From Lysobacterales bacterium (lineage in GTDB: Bacteria; Pseudomonadota; Gammaproteobacteria; Xanthomonadales; SZUA-36): DNA of 46,069 nt. The stretch lies in assembly GCA_014238945.1 (NCBI GenBank), contig JABAAB010000054.1, positions 1 through 46,069 on the forward strand, read 5' to 3'. This document shows, piece by piece, positions 9,226 to 18,499 of the stretch. A program made the position numbers and the translations under genes. Within the stretch, counting starts at the first letter, position 1. The number at the start of each line of letters is the position of its first letter. The notes beneath the pieces were generated by a model. The model worked only from the letters and a program-made list of their open reading frames with translations, ran no database searches and had not been told where the DNA came from.

Positions 9226-9744
9226 ATGAACAGCAGATCCAGAGTCCTGTACCTGGTACGCCATGCCAAGTCATCCTGGAAAGACTCATCATTAAGTGAT
9301 AAAGAACGCCCGCTGAACAAGCGTGGTCGCCGCAATGCACCGGTGATGGGCAGGAGACTGGCAGAGCAAATCCAGGTACCGGACCTGGTCATTTCAAGCC
9401 CGGCAAACCGGGCAAGAACTACCGCCGGTATCATTTGCAAGGCCCTGGGTATCGACGACACGGAAATATTGATAAACGACCAGCTTTATTTCTCAGGCAG
9501 CCGTGGGGCCCTGGGTGCGTTGGAAATGGTTGAAGACCAGTATCACAGAGTCATGTTGGTGGGTCACAACCCCACCTGGACCCACCTGCTAAACACCCTG
9601 GCCAACACGGAAATTTGGAATATGCCCACCTGTGCCGTTGGCGTCATCGGTTTCGACATGAACTCCTGGAAGGAAGTGCGGCACACCGCTGGTGAGCTGC
9701 TGGGATATGGCTACCCCAAGGGACCAGACAGTTTTTCAATATGA
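9226..9744 (+). CDS. SixA-like histidine phosphatase
   Basis: A 172-residue member of the histidine phosphatase (phosphoglycerate mutase-like) superfamily, SixA-type. The catalytic motif is LVRHAKSSW (RHG variant RHA) near the N terminus, followed by RPLNKRGRRNA and, in the middle, SSPANRARTTAGI. The second catalytic histidine is in MLVGHNPTW. SixA of E. coli dephosphorylates phosphohistidine on a histidine-phosphotransfer partner, but many relatives act on small molecules. Translation from the ATG at 9226 places the RHA motif at the usual distance; an upstream TTG at 9196 would overlap the preceding gene. Confidence 0.92.
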   Translation: MNSRSRVLYLVRHAKSSWKDSSLSDKERPLNKRGRRNAPVMGRRLAEQIQVPDLVISSPANRARTTAGIICKALGIDDTEILINDQLYFSGSRGALGALEMVEDQYHRVMLVGHNPTWTHLLNTLANTEIWNMPTCAVGVIGFDMNSWKEVRHTAGELLGYGYPKGPDSFSI

Positions 9745-9831
9745 GCGATGAACGTAATGCACCCGCAATTCAATCTGAAATATCCCTGTCTATGGTCGTG
9801 AGAAGGAAGTCTCCCGCCGGTACATCCGGAC

Positions 9832-11283
9832 ATGATTGATTATGAAGTGGCCATTATCGGTGCCGGCTTTTCGGGTATCGGAGCAGCCATTGCATTGGAT
9901 CGGGCCGGTATTTCTAATTATGTGCTGCTCGAAAAATCACTCGACATCGGCGGGACCTGGCGGGACAACCAGTACCCGGGTGCCTGCTGTGATGTACCAA
10001 GCCAACTTTACAGTTTCAGCTATGAGTTGAACCCTGCTTGGAGCCACCGGTTTTTACCCGCCAAAGAAATCCATGCTTACCAGCAACATGTCGTGGCCAA
10101 ATACGGGCTCAGGGAACGAATTCGTGGTGGTTTCGAAGTGAGAACGGCGACTTATTCACAGTTTGGCTGGACGCTGACCAGTACCCAGGGCGAAACGTTA
10201 CGGGTGCGGTACATCATCAGCGCCATCGGGGCGCTGCATATCCCCCGTATCCCGGCATTTCCAGGACTCGAGCACTTTAAAGGCAAGGTGATGCATTCCG
10301 CTCAATGGGATCACTCCTTTGATGTAGCGAATAAAAAGATAGCCGTCATCGGGGCCGCAGCCAGTGCGATCCAGATTATTCCCCGCTTAGCCAGAACGGC
10401 TGCCAGGGTCTGTATTTTCCAACGCAGCCCGAGCCATTTCATACCCCGCAAGGACAGGATCGTCACGCGCTTTGAGCAAGCCTGTTTTCGTCTGCTGCCT
10501 TTCGTGCAACGACTGGTACGTTGGCGGCAGTATTGTTTCAATGACTTTGTATTTCATTCCAATTTCAGCTTGAAACCGGGTCTGGCCAGAAAGTATGTGC
10601 AGTGGATGGCTGCACGTCATCTGCGCCGAAACATTGGTGATCCGAACTTACTGGCAAGTCTCCGGCCGGACTACCAGATCGGCTGTAAACGTTTATTGCT
10701 CAGTGATGATTATTTTCCTGCACTTCAACAGGAAAACGTGAAATTGCTGACCGGGGCCATCGACCATTTTGATGAACAGGGTCTGGTGACAAAGGACGGG
10801 TCCCGCTTTGAAGCCGAACTGGTGGTAATGGCAACGGGATTTGAATCCAGAAAACTAATCGGTGACATGACCATTACCGGGCCGGATGGTCTGACTCTGG
10901 AACAGTACTGGACACCGGAGATCAGGGCACACCGGTCGGTGGCTATAAATGGTTTCCCCAATTTTTTCATGATGTATGGGCCCAACAGCAATCTTGGCCA
11001 CAGTAGCATCATCATCATGATCGAGGCACAGGCCACTTATATTGCCCGGTTGCTAAAGCATGCCCTCAAGACGACAAACGGAACGGTGGTGGTGCGACCT
11101 GAAGTGGAATCTGCCTATAACACGACGATACAACAGGCACTGGCCAAGACGGTATGGAACACGTCTTGTAACAGCTGGTACAAGGATGATCAGGGACACA
11201 TCTTTTCACTATGGCCACACACTACGTCACGATTTATCCGGGAAATGCGCAGGGCACCACTGGATGAGTACGTCTTCGAGTGA
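9832..11283 (+). CDS. Baeyer-Villiger-type flavin monooxygenase
   Basis: A 483-residue FAD/NADPH monooxygenase that would insert oxygen next to a ketone carbonyl. Residues 8-13 (IIGAGF) form the FAD Rossmann motif and GGTWRDNQYPGACCDVPS (40-57) is typical of the family. The diagnostic Baeyer-Villiger fingerprint FxGxxxHxxxWD is complete at 149-160. The NADPH Rossmann motif at 172-178 reads VIGAAAS, where GxGxS/A is usual; ATGFES near 340 is conserved. It is followed without a gap by an esterase, and then by an SGNH hydrolase, giving a ketone-to-ester-to-alcohol/acid order. The native substrate is unknown; cyclic, aliphatic or steroid ketones are all possible. Confidence 0.92.
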   Translation: MIDYEVAIIGAGFSGIGAAIALDRAGISNYVLLEKSLDIGGTWRDNQYPGACCDVPSQLYSFSYELNPAWSHRFLPAKEIHAYQQHVVAKYGLRERIRGGFEVRTATYSQFGWTLTSTQGETLRVRYIISAIGALHIPRIPAFPGLEHFKGKVMHSAQWDHSFDVANKKIAVIGAAASAIQIIPRLARTAARVCIFQRSPSHFIPRKDRIVTRFEQACFRLLPFVQRLVRWRQYCFNDFVFHSNFSLKPGLARKYVQWMAARHLRRNIGDPNLLASLRPDYQIGCKRLLLSDDYFPALQQENVKLLTGAIDHFDEQGLVTKDGSRFEAELVVMATGFESRKLIGDMTITGPDGLTLEQYWTPEIRAHRSVAINGFPNFFMMYGPNSNLGHSSIIIMIEAQATYIARLLKHALKTTNGTVVVRPEVESAYNTTIQQALAKTVWNTSCNSWYKDDQGHIFSLWPHTTSRFIREMRRAPLDEYVFE

Positions 11284-11288
11284 TCTGT

Positions 11289-12179
11289 ATGAACCTCTAT
11301 CAGAATCTGAAAGTGTTATTGCTACGCAAGAGTTTCCGCTTCCTCGCTGCCAGGGCCAACAGGGGCAAGACCCCTGAAGTAGCGCACCGTGATCTGCAGG
11401 TTGAAACCGGAAGCGGCCCGTTAGATATCCGTATTTTTGATGGCAAAGAGTCGGGCGACCGGCCTCTCATGGTGTATTTCCATGGTGGAGGCTGGGTACT
11501 GGGAGACCTGGACACACACCAGCCATTCTGCGAATTCCTGACTCAGCACAGTGGTGGCACCGTCATCGCAGTGAACTACCGCCTGGCACCGGAATTTCCC
11601 TTCCCCGCAGCCCATGATGACTGTCTCGCAGCCACCCGTTGGGTGGCCGGGAATATTGCAGGGCTTGGACCTTCGAATGGCCGTATGATACTGATCGGGG
11701 ACAGCGCCGGGGGAAACCTCGCCATCGCCACCTGTCTGGAACTTGAACCGGGGGTGCGTGAACGGGTTGCAGGTCAGATCGTTATATACCCGGTGACGGA
11801 TCACTATGAAAGCAACACCCCGTCATACCGGGAAAAAGCCAGGGGCTATACGCTTTCGGCCAGCATGATGCGCTGGTTTCTGGATACCTACCTGGCAGAC
11901 AGCGGCCCTTGTGCCGCTGCGAATGCGCAATTCCTCCGGGTCAAGCCGCTGGTCTCGAACCAGGTCGCCATGCTTCCGCCGACCTTGCTGGTAACCGCCG
12001 AAAACGATCCGTTACGGGATGAGGGACTCGCCTTCGCCGGCAGGCTCGAACGCGCGGGGGTCAGTTTAAAACACCGGCACTTAGAAAACGCCGCCCACGG
12101 ATTTGTCTCCGCAGGTCCGTCTGAAGTTTTTGAAGATTTGATGAATGAGATATCCTCCTGGCTGGCAACCACCACATGA
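11289..12179 (+). CDS. Alpha/beta hydrolase, hormone-sensitive lipase family
   Basis: A 296-residue esterase. Counted from the ATG at 11289: oxyanion-hole HGGGW at 65-69, nucleophile Ser139 in GDSAGG, Asp240 in ENDPLRDEG and His270 in AAHGF complete the catalytic triad. A GTG at 11280 overlaps the monooxygenase stop and would add three residues, so the two genes are translationally coupled either way. In this position it probably hydrolyses the ester or lactone made by the Baeyer-Villiger enzyme. No signal peptide is seen, although the N-terminal helix is basic and amphipathic. Confidence 0.93.
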   Translation: MNLYQNLKVLLLRKSFRFLAARANRGKTPEVAHRDLQVETGSGPLDIRIFDGKESGDRPLMVYFHGGGWVLGDLDTHQPFCEFLTQHSGGTVIAVNYRLAPEFPFPAAHDDCLAATRWVAGNIAGLGPSNGRMILIGDSAGGNLAIATCLELEPGVRERVAGQIVIYPVTDHYESNTPSYREKARGYTLSASMMRWFLDTYLADSGPCAAANAQFLRVKPLVSNQVAMLPPTLLVTAENDPLRDEGLAFAGRLERAGVSLKHRHLENAAHGFVSAGPSEVFEDLMNEISSWLATTT

Positions 12180-12943
12180 AGACCGACGTGCAATCTGAAT
12201 CAACACCCAAACTCAGGGCCTTGCCCAATGCTCTGCTTATTGGCCTGTTGTCACCTCTATTGGTTTTTCAGGGGATCTGGGTCAGAAAGAACACACCCCG
12301 TCTTGGTGAAGCTCCGGGAGACCGTAATGGACGGATCGGGACCGGTCCTCCACTCAGACTGCTGGCGCTGGGGGATTCCATCATCGCAGGGGTCGGGGTG
12401 AAGCATATGCAACTGGCACTACCGGCACAGTTGTCGATGGCACTGTCTGAACTCATCGACCGTCGGGTCTGCTGGACCTGCCATGGAGTCAACGGATCAC
12501 GCACATCTGACCTGTTGAAATGGGTGGCGGTCAGCGATGAACAGTGTGTGGATCTGATCGTGGTATCCAACGGTCTGAATGATGTCACCTCAACCATGCG
12601 ACTGGGACAATGGTTGATCAAGAAGAGAGCCCTGTATGCCGGCTTGCAGCGGCTGGCGCCCAATGCCCACATCGCACAATTGGGGCTCCCACCACTGGGC
12701 CATTTCCCGGCCCTGCCACGCCCATTGCGGGGTGTTCTCGGTAGACGTGCACAGAATTTTGACCTGGCACTGGCTACCCTGATTGAGGGATACAGGAAGG
12801 TAAGCCACCTGCCATTCCGGGAAATACCGGAAACCAGCCTGTTCGCCGCGGATGGCTATCACCCAGGCTCAGAGGCGGTAAAACTGTGGGCCGGGTCATT
12901 GGCGACCGAAATTTACAATACCCTCGACAAGCACACCCGATGA
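12176..12943 (+). CDS. SGNH/GDSL hydrolase
   Basis: A 255-residue SGNH-fold esterase. Block I is LLALGDSIIAGVGV with nucleophile Ser68; the block III Asn is in SNGLNDV; Asp226 and His229 are in ADGYHPGS. A hydrophobic segment at about residues 17-35 (NALLIGLLSPLLVFQGIWV) suggests an N-terminal membrane anchor or uncleaved signal, which would place the catalytic domain in the periplasm. The start ATG overlaps the esterase stop (ATGA), so it is translationally coupled to the two upstream genes. The substrate is unknown; release of an acyl group from a lipid or ester intermediate is plausible. Confidence 0.92.
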   Translation: MKTDVQSESTPKLRALPNALLIGLLSPLLVFQGIWVRKNTPRLGEAPGDRNGRIGTGPPLRLLALGDSIIAGVGVKHMQLALPAQLSMALSELIDRRVCWTCHGVNGSRTSDLLKWVAVSDEQCVDLIVVSNGLNDVTSTMRLGQWLIKKRALYAGLQRLAPNAHIAQLGLPPLGHFPALPRPLRGVLGRRAQNFDLALATLIEGYRKVSHLPFREIPETSLFAADGYHPGSEAVKLWAGSLATEIYNTLDKHTR

Positions 12944-12995
12944 TCCGTCATCGGGATGGTTTATACTTTCGGTGACCCAGCCTCTCCCGAGTATT

Positions 12996-13451
12996 ATGAT
13001 GAAACGACATGTCATTCTTTCTTTCCTGCTTTTGTTACTAACCCCTGCAATCAACACCTATGCAGACGACGCACGTACCTACGTCAATCCCGGTAAACCC
13101 GGTACTGAGGGTTTGCCTTTTTCAGGGGCCGTCAAGGTGGGAGACACCCTGTATCTCTCAGGTGACATTGGCCTCACCGAGGATATGCAGGTACCCGGAG
13201 ATCCGAAAGATGAGGCCCGTTTGCTAATGGAGAGTTTCCAGGCCACCCTGGCAGGGGCCGGCTATACCATGGACGACCTGGTGACGGTGACCGTCTACTG
13301 TTCTGATGTGAAGCACTACGCAGATTTCAACGAGGTCTACCGAAGTTATTTCAAAGAATCCTTTCCGGCGCGAGCCTTTGTAGGTTCAGGTACGCTGTTG
13401 TTTAACGCCCGCTTTGAGATGCAGGGGATCGCGGTCAAACGACCGGAATAG
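12996..13451 (+). CDS. Secreted RidA-like protein
   Basis: A RidA/YjgF-fold protein with an N-terminal signal peptide (MMKRHVILSFLLLLLTPAINTYADD, cleaved probably after TYA). Members are normally cytosolic, so an exported copy is notable. The core is standard: FSGAVKVGDTLYLSGDIG, then DDLVTVTVYCSDVKHYADFNEVYRSYF and PARAFVGSGTLL. The catalytic arginine position of RidA is occupied here by Thr (VGSGTL against VEVARL), so deaminase activity is unlikely. The ATG at 12996 is preferred to the GTG at 12972 because it starts the signal peptide. It lies 52 bases after the SGNH gene and converges with the ThDP-enzyme gene. Confidence 0.9.
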   Translation: MMKRHVILSFLLLLLTPAINTYADDARTYVNPGKPGTEGLPFSGAVKVGDTLYLSGDIGLTEDMQVPGDPKDEARLLMESFQATLAGAGYTMDDLVTVTVYCSDVKHYADFNEVYRSYFKESFPARAFVGSGTLLFNARFEMQGIAVKRPE

Positions 13452-13472
13452 AACGGGCACCCTGAGGATCAC

Positions 13473-15218
13473 CTAACCCGTCAGCTTCCTCAAAAGGGCG
13501 CGCCCCACGAAGCGCGCTTTGTTGCCTATGCTGAAGCGCCCCAGGTTGGTTCTTACGATGCCCGTGGTAAAGCGGGTACGTTTGCTGTAATCGATTTTGA
13601 CATCGACGATCACCGGCTGGTTTTCGCTGGCAAACGCCAGTGCGTTTCTGATCCCTTCACCAACTGCACGGTTGTCATGGATGCTGATAAATTCACAGCC
13701 GGTCGCGCTGGCGATACCGGACAGTTTGACCGGTTGCAACACCGTACAGGTCTTGCGGTTGTAGGGAATTTCCTGTGCTTGAGAAATCTGTGATAACTCA
13801 CCATCATTGAACACGAAGTAGACCCCACCCAGACCGAGAGAAGTCGCGGTAAGAGTCTCCATGCAGGTCATCAGGAAAGCACCGTCACCGATAATCCCCA
13901 CCACCTGGCATTCCGGGTTGACCAGCTTGACTGCTGCCACGGCAGGTGTGGCATAACCCATGCAATTGAAGTCGGTAGGTGAAATAAACCCCCGTGGCCG
14001 GTTTATCGGCAAGAGTTCAGCAGTAAGGAAAGTGTGATTTCCATCGTCGGCAACCACGATGGCATCGTCATCGAGTTGTTCCCGGAGTTGCTGGAAAAAG
14101 ATGGCAGGATTGACCCGCTCACCGCTGTCATGACTGAGCCACTCATCCTTATAGGCGTTTTTCTGATCACTGATCGTGGTTTGCAGTGAGCCATCGCCAG
14201 AACGGGGTTCTCCCAGGGTCTTCAACTCTTCATTCAGGACGGTTAGTACTTCATTTGAGTCCCCTTCGACAGTCATGACCGCGGGGTAGTTGGCGTTGAA
14301 TACCTCCGGGTTGATATCGACATGGATCAGGTTGGCCGGTGGACTGACACCAAAACTACCGGTGGGGATTTCACCAAATCGGGTGCCCACTGCCAGCATG
14401 CAGTCACAGTCCTGAAAAGCCTTCTCGGCAGCCGGAACCGCTGCGCGGCCAAAACCCATACCGGTATGCAATGGGTGACTGGCCGGAAATGAACTGAGGC
14501 CCTGAAGGGTCGTGGAAACCGGTGCATTGAGAAACCCGGCAAGCGCAATGGTTTGATCAACTGCATGAACAGCCCCCCAACCCACGAACAGTCCGGGTCG
14601 TTTTGCCTGGTAGAGCATTTTTGCGGCCCGGGCGATGGTTTCCCTGTCCAGCACAGACTCCGCGCTTTCTGCAACGAAAGGGCCCGGCCGGGTCACCTCA
14701 CCCGGAAACAGCTGCAAGTTCACCGGTATCTCGACAAACACCGGCCCGGGCTCACCCCCGGTGGCAATGCGATACGCCTGGTATATCGCGGGCACGATCT
14801 CCTCATGAGTTTCCGTTTTGAATGTTTTCTTGGTTATGGGCGCCAGCAGGGTGTGCATGTCCATTTCGTGTAACTGGTAGGACTTGTCGCTATCGGTACG
14901 GATACCACCGCAGATGACCAGCATCGGGACACCGTCCAGGAAGGCCTCGCCAATTCCACTCGCGGCATGTGTCACGCCCGCTGCCGGTACGATCAACAAG
15001 GTGCCAATCTCCCCGGATGTGCGACTGATGGCATCCGCCATGAAGGCTGCCCCACCCTCGTGGGTAACCAGCACCGGGCGGATGGATTCCGACTTGTTGA
15101 GTTCGTCGTATATCTCGGTGTTGTGCACCCCCGGGATACCGAAGGTGTGGGTCACACCGATTTGCTCCAGAGCGTAACGGACCAGCCATGCACCGGATTT
15201 TTTCATCGTGAGCCTCAT
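13473..15218 (-). CDS. ThDP-dependent enzyme, acetolactate-synthase-like
   Basis: A 581-residue thiamine-diphosphate enzyme of the acetolactate synthase/oxalyl-CoA decarboxylase/benzoylformate decarboxylase group. The conserved glutamate that activates ThDP is Glu54 in THEGGAAFMADA. The C-terminal ThDP/Mg motif runs from GDGAFLMTCME to FVFNDGELSQ. The central domain (about 190-330) is the usual FAD/DHAP-type Rossmann domain. It is not a clear match to a biosynthetic IlvB, so the substrate is open; decarboxylation or carboligation of a 2-oxo acid is expected. The ATG at 15206, preceded by GAGG, is an equally good start. It follows the FAD dehydrogenase by 16 bases on the same strand. Confidence 0.88.
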   Translation of the reverse strand: MRLTMKKSGAWLVRYALEQIGVTHTFGIPGVHNTEIYDELNKSESIRPVLVTHEGGAAFMADAISRTSGEIGTLLIVPAAGVTHAASGIGEAFLDGVPMLVICGGIRTDSDKSYQLHEMDMHTLLAPITKKTFKTETHEEIVPAIYQAYRIATGGEPGPVFVEIPVNLQLFPGEVTRPGPFVAESAESVLDRETIARAAKMLYQAKRPGLFVGWGAVHAVDQTIALAGFLNAPVSTTLQGLSSFPASHPLHTGMGFGRAAVPAAEKAFQDCDCMLAVGTRFGEIPTGSFGVSPPANLIHVDINPEVFNANYPAVMTVEGDSNEVLTVLNEELKTLGEPRSGDGSLQTTISDQKNAYKDEWLSHDSGERVNPAIFFQQLREQLDDDAIVVADDGNHTFLTAELLPINRPRGFISPTDFNCMGYATPAVAAVKLVNPECQVVGIIGDGAFLMTCMETLTATSLGLGGVYFVFNDGELSQISQAQEIPYNRKTCTVLQPVKLSGIASATGCEFISIHDNRAVGEGIRNALAFASENQPVIVDVKIDYSKRTRFTTGIVRTNLGRFSIGNKARFVGRALLRKLTG

Positions 15219-15234
15219 GTCATACCTGTCGCCA

Positions 15235-16866
15235 TCATGGTGTCAGTGTAAGACCGCCTATTGATCGCACGGCCATACGTGCATTGAGGATACAATTGGA
15301 AATGAAGGTACCCTCCAGCGATTTTAACCCACTGATTCCGCCACCGCCGAAGCCAGCCGCCTCCCCGGCGGCGTAAAGACCCGGTAGCGGGTGGCCAGTG
15401 GTCGAAAGCACGCGGCTTTGCAGGTCGGTCTGGATGCCTCCCATGCTCTTGCGGCTGACGATAAATTCCCGAATGGCCACCAGCGGCATACATTTCTGGT
15501 CCATGATTTTCTGAAAATCACAGGTACCGGAACGGTCCCCTTTCCATTTCCTGAGCTCGGTGATTTTTTTTAACTGGGCGTCATCATGGAGTGCGTGACC
15601 CCGTGATATCTGCTCGTCGTAGTGCCTGATCTCACGCTCCAGGGTTTCCCGGTCAACCACACCTGCACCCCGCGTCTGGCTGGCCCGGTTCATGGAGTTC
15701 ATCCTGTCCACCAGTTCCGGCACATTATCCGCCACCACAACATCCTCACATTCATCACGCAGATACTCCAACAGGCGGCTGTTGCCCAGTAATGTATCCC
15801 GAATAAAGTGGAAAATCTTCCGGTCACGCATGGCCTGGTTGCTCTCTGAACCGGAAACCGTGACCTCTTTCAATGCTATTTTCCAGTTCATCAACTGCCA
15901 GCTGTAACCATGTGGGTCCATCGAAATGCGCTTGCACAGCAGGTGGGTATCGAATCCGGACACCAGCGGATCAGGGCCGAATCTTTTCCCCGTGGCATCA
16001 AGCCACAACGCAGATTTGGGGGGAATTAGACTAAGCCCCTCCAAAGGTACACGCGGCTTGGGATGATGGATACCGGCCGCGTAATTCCACATCTGCTGCA
16101 GGTGGGTGATGTTGCCGCCAATTTCTTCTACTGCATTATGTAATGTACCGTCGGCATAGCGATGAGCACCATTGAGTATGTGCTCAGGTGGGCTGCCCCA
16201 GTTCCGGTCCCATTCTTGCCTGACCCGCTCGATGTCCCCATTGATTCCCCCGCTGGCCACCAGCACCGCCTGCGCGGATATCTCGAACTGGGCACCACCG
16301 GATTCGGGTCTTCCCCGGACACCGGTAACAGCCCCGTCATGGGTCATCAAAGATTCCACCCTGTGTTCAAACAGACAGGTCAGATTGTCAGCATCAGGAT
16401 GCGCCCGAAGCTCGCTAACCAGGGTATTGACCAGGTGCAGCCCGGTGCCCCAGATAATGTGGTAGCGGGGTAACGAATTACCGTCACCGTTTTCACCCCG
16501 TTCAGCCCAGAGCGGAACCGGGAAAAAATTGACACCCTTCTTTTTCAACCAGTAGTAAATGTCATCAATGCAGCGATTGACATAAAGCTCTGCCCATTGC
16601 TTTGGCCAGTGATCAGAATCAGGATATTGTGCGAAGGAATGCCAGTCCCGGAGTGCGATTTCCGGACTGTCGTGCACACCATGGAGGCGTTGAATCGGTG
16701 TATTGACCAGGGTCATACCACCAAAGGCCAGCTTGGCAAGACCCCCCAGGTTTTCACGACGGTCCCGGTCGATGATGACTACCTTCAGACCAAGATCAAG
16801 TAATTCCAAAGCTGCGGTGATACCTGCAAGGCCCCCGCCAACTATGGCGACATCAACATTCTTCAT
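15235..16866 (-). CDS. FAD-binding dehydrogenase, KstD/FrdA superfamily
   Basis: A 543-residue flavoprotein of the succinate dehydrogenase/fumarate reductase flavoprotein superfamily, in the subgroup annotated as FAD-binding dehydrogenases related to 3-ketosteroid dehydrogenase. The FAD motif is IVGGGLAGITAALE at 8-21; the second FAD-contacting region is LYAAGEAAGFGGGGISG near the C terminus, followed by EGTFISN. A substrate-specific domain fills residues about 90-470. It lies between an NhaC-type transporter and a ThDP enzyme on the same strand, so the three probably serve one pathway. The substrate cannot be named; unsaturation of a ring or side chain would fit the family. Confidence 0.85.
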   Translation of the reverse strand: MKNVDVAIVGGGLAGITAALELLDLGLKVVIIDRDRRENLGGLAKLAFGGMTLVNTPIQRLHGVHDSPEIALRDWHSFAQYPDSDHWPKQWAELYVNRCIDDIYYWLKKKGVNFFPVPLWAERGENGDGNSLPRYHIIWGTGLHLVNTLVSELRAHPDADNLTCLFEHRVESLMTHDGAVTGVRGRPESGGAQFEISAQAVLVASGGINGDIERVRQEWDRNWGSPPEHILNGAHRYADGTLHNAVEEIGGNITHLQQMWNYAAGIHHPKPRVPLEGLSLIPPKSALWLDATGKRFGPDPLVSGFDTHLLCKRISMDPHGYSWQLMNWKIALKEVTVSGSESNQAMRDRKIFHFIRDTLLGNSRLLEYLRDECEDVVVADNVPELVDRMNSMNRASQTRGAGVVDRETLEREIRHYDEQISRGHALHDDAQLKKITELRKWKGDRSGTCDFQKIMDQKCMPLVAIREFIVSRKSMGGIQTDLQSRVLSTTGHPLPGLYAAGEAAGFGGGGISGLKSLEGTFISNCILNARMAVRSIGGLTLTP

Positions 16867-16932
16867 GTGACGCAGCCAGTATGTAAACCGTTCCGGGCTG
16901 AAACCTGCTGCGAAAGAGCATCTATTAATTCA

Positions 16933-18414
16933 TCAGGCAGCAACCGGCTCCGCTTCCAGTTCATCATCTATCATGACAATCTTGAAATTCGTCAGTCCGT
17001 AGATGATCGCAATCACGGGATTGAGCAGATTGACAAAAGCATAGGGCAGGTAGGCCAGTGTAGGCACACCCAGCGTGGCCGCCATGAAGGCACCGCAGGT
17101 GTTCCACGGGACCAGTGCCGAGGTCATGGTGCCGGCATCTTCCAGGGTGCGTGACAGGTTTTGCGGGGCCAGTCCTTGCCGCTCGAACTCTATGCGGTAC
17201 ATGCGACCCGGCAGGATGATCGCCATGTATTGATCCGCGGCGATGATGTTCATTCCAATCGCGGTAAGTACCGTGGTGGAAATCAATGAACCCGTGCCAC
17301 GTACACCTTTCAACAAGGCCTCGACAATCCGCTGCAGCAGACCGGTACGTTCCATGGCACCACCGAAGCACATTGCGGACATGATCAGCCAGATGGTATT
17401 GAGCATGCTGGACATACCCCCGCGTGACAGCAGTTCGTCCAGCGATGTATCACCGGTGCTGATCTGGAAACCGTCGGCGAGGGCAATGAAAAGCCCGGTC
17501 ATACTGGCTGCCCACGGTGACATCGTGCCATCCGGGTCGCCGAGAGCCCGTACCAGATCCGGTTGCCATATCAGTGCCACCACACAACCGGCCAGCGCGC
17601 CAATGGCGATTGCCGGAAAGGCGGACATCTTGCGCATCGCCAGTGCCAGTAACAGGATCAGGGGGAGAAAAGTCGGTATGCCAATGGCGTAGCTATTATT
17701 CAGGGTTTCCTGGGTTGCGGTGATTTGAGCGGTCGAAGCCTGGCCGGAGCCTGCATCCCAGCCCATCCAGATAAACAGGACCAGCGCGATCAGGAAAGAT
17801 GGTCCCGTGGTCCAGGCCATGTGCCGGATATGCACAAACAAATCCGCCCCCACCATGGCCGGGGCCAGGTTGGTGGTATCCGACAGGGGCGACATCTTGT
17901 CACCAAAGTAAGCACCCGAAATGACGGCGCCTGCAGCAACCGGCATTGACAGACCCATGATTTCTGCAATACCCACCAGCGCCAGGCCAACGGTTCCGGC
18001 AGTGGTCCAGGAACTGCCAATGGATACGGCAACCAGTGCGCAAATCAACAGGGTTGCGGGGTAAAACCAACTCGGGTCCAGGATAGCCAGGCCGAAATAG
18101 ATAATCGTCGGTGCGGTACCCGCCATCATCCAGCTTCCAATCAGTGAACCAACGGCCAATAAAATCAGACAGGCCTTGAGTGCGAGGGAAATGCCCTCGA
18201 TCATGGCATTTTCAATGTCCTTCCAACTGTTACCCAGGTACATACCCACCAGGCCGGCTACACCTGCTGTCAGCATCAATGCTATCTGGTTGGGACCATA
18301 GGATGAGTCCTCACCGAACAGGCTGACCGACAACGACAACATCAGGATCAGCATTGCCAGGGGTAATAACGCCAACCAAAGTGGAATCGGGGTTTTTTCT
18401 GTTTCTTTGTTCAT
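16933..18414 (-). CDS. NhaC family antiporter
   Basis: A 493-residue polytopic membrane protein with about 11-12 hydrophobic helices and the NhaC-type core GSSWTTAGTVGLAL, followed by SGAYFGDKMSPLSDTTNLAP, the family hallmark with acidic and polar residues in the transport path. Classical members exchange Na+ for H+; others, such as malate/lactate antiporters, carry organic acids. Since the next two genes are catabolic enzymes on the same strand (66 and 16 bases apart), this copy may import the substrate (inference). The start at 18414 gives the typical short charged N terminus; an ATG at 18432 would add six residues. Confidence 0.9.
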   Translation of the reverse strand: MNKETEKTPIPLWLALLPLAMLILMLSLSVSLFGEDSSYGPNQIALMLTAGVAGLVGMYLGNSWKDIENAMIEGISLALKACLILLAVGSLIGSWMMAGTAPTIIYFGLAILDPSWFYPATLLICALVAVSIGSSWTTAGTVGLALVGIAEIMGLSMPVAAGAVISGAYFGDKMSPLSDTTNLAPAMVGADLFVHIRHMAWTTGPSFLIALVLFIWMGWDAGSGQASTAQITATQETLNNSYAIGIPTFLPLILLLALAMRKMSAFPAIAIGALAGCVVALIWQPDLVRALGDPDGTMSPWAASMTGLFIALADGFQISTGDTSLDELLSRGGMSSMLNTIWLIMSAMCFGGAMERTGLLQRIVEALLKGVRGTGSLISTTVLTAIGMNIIAADQYMAIILPGRMYRIEFERQGLAPQNLSRTLEDAGTMTSALVPWNTCGAFMAATLGVPTLAYLPYAFVNLLNPVIAIIYGLTNFKIVMIDDELEAEPVAA

Positions 18415-18499
18415 TGCCCTGCCAGATGTCATTCTTATTGAAGGTCAAAGAATACCCTGTTTCGATGGAGTCGGCTAACATTTGACCCGCTTCCCATTC

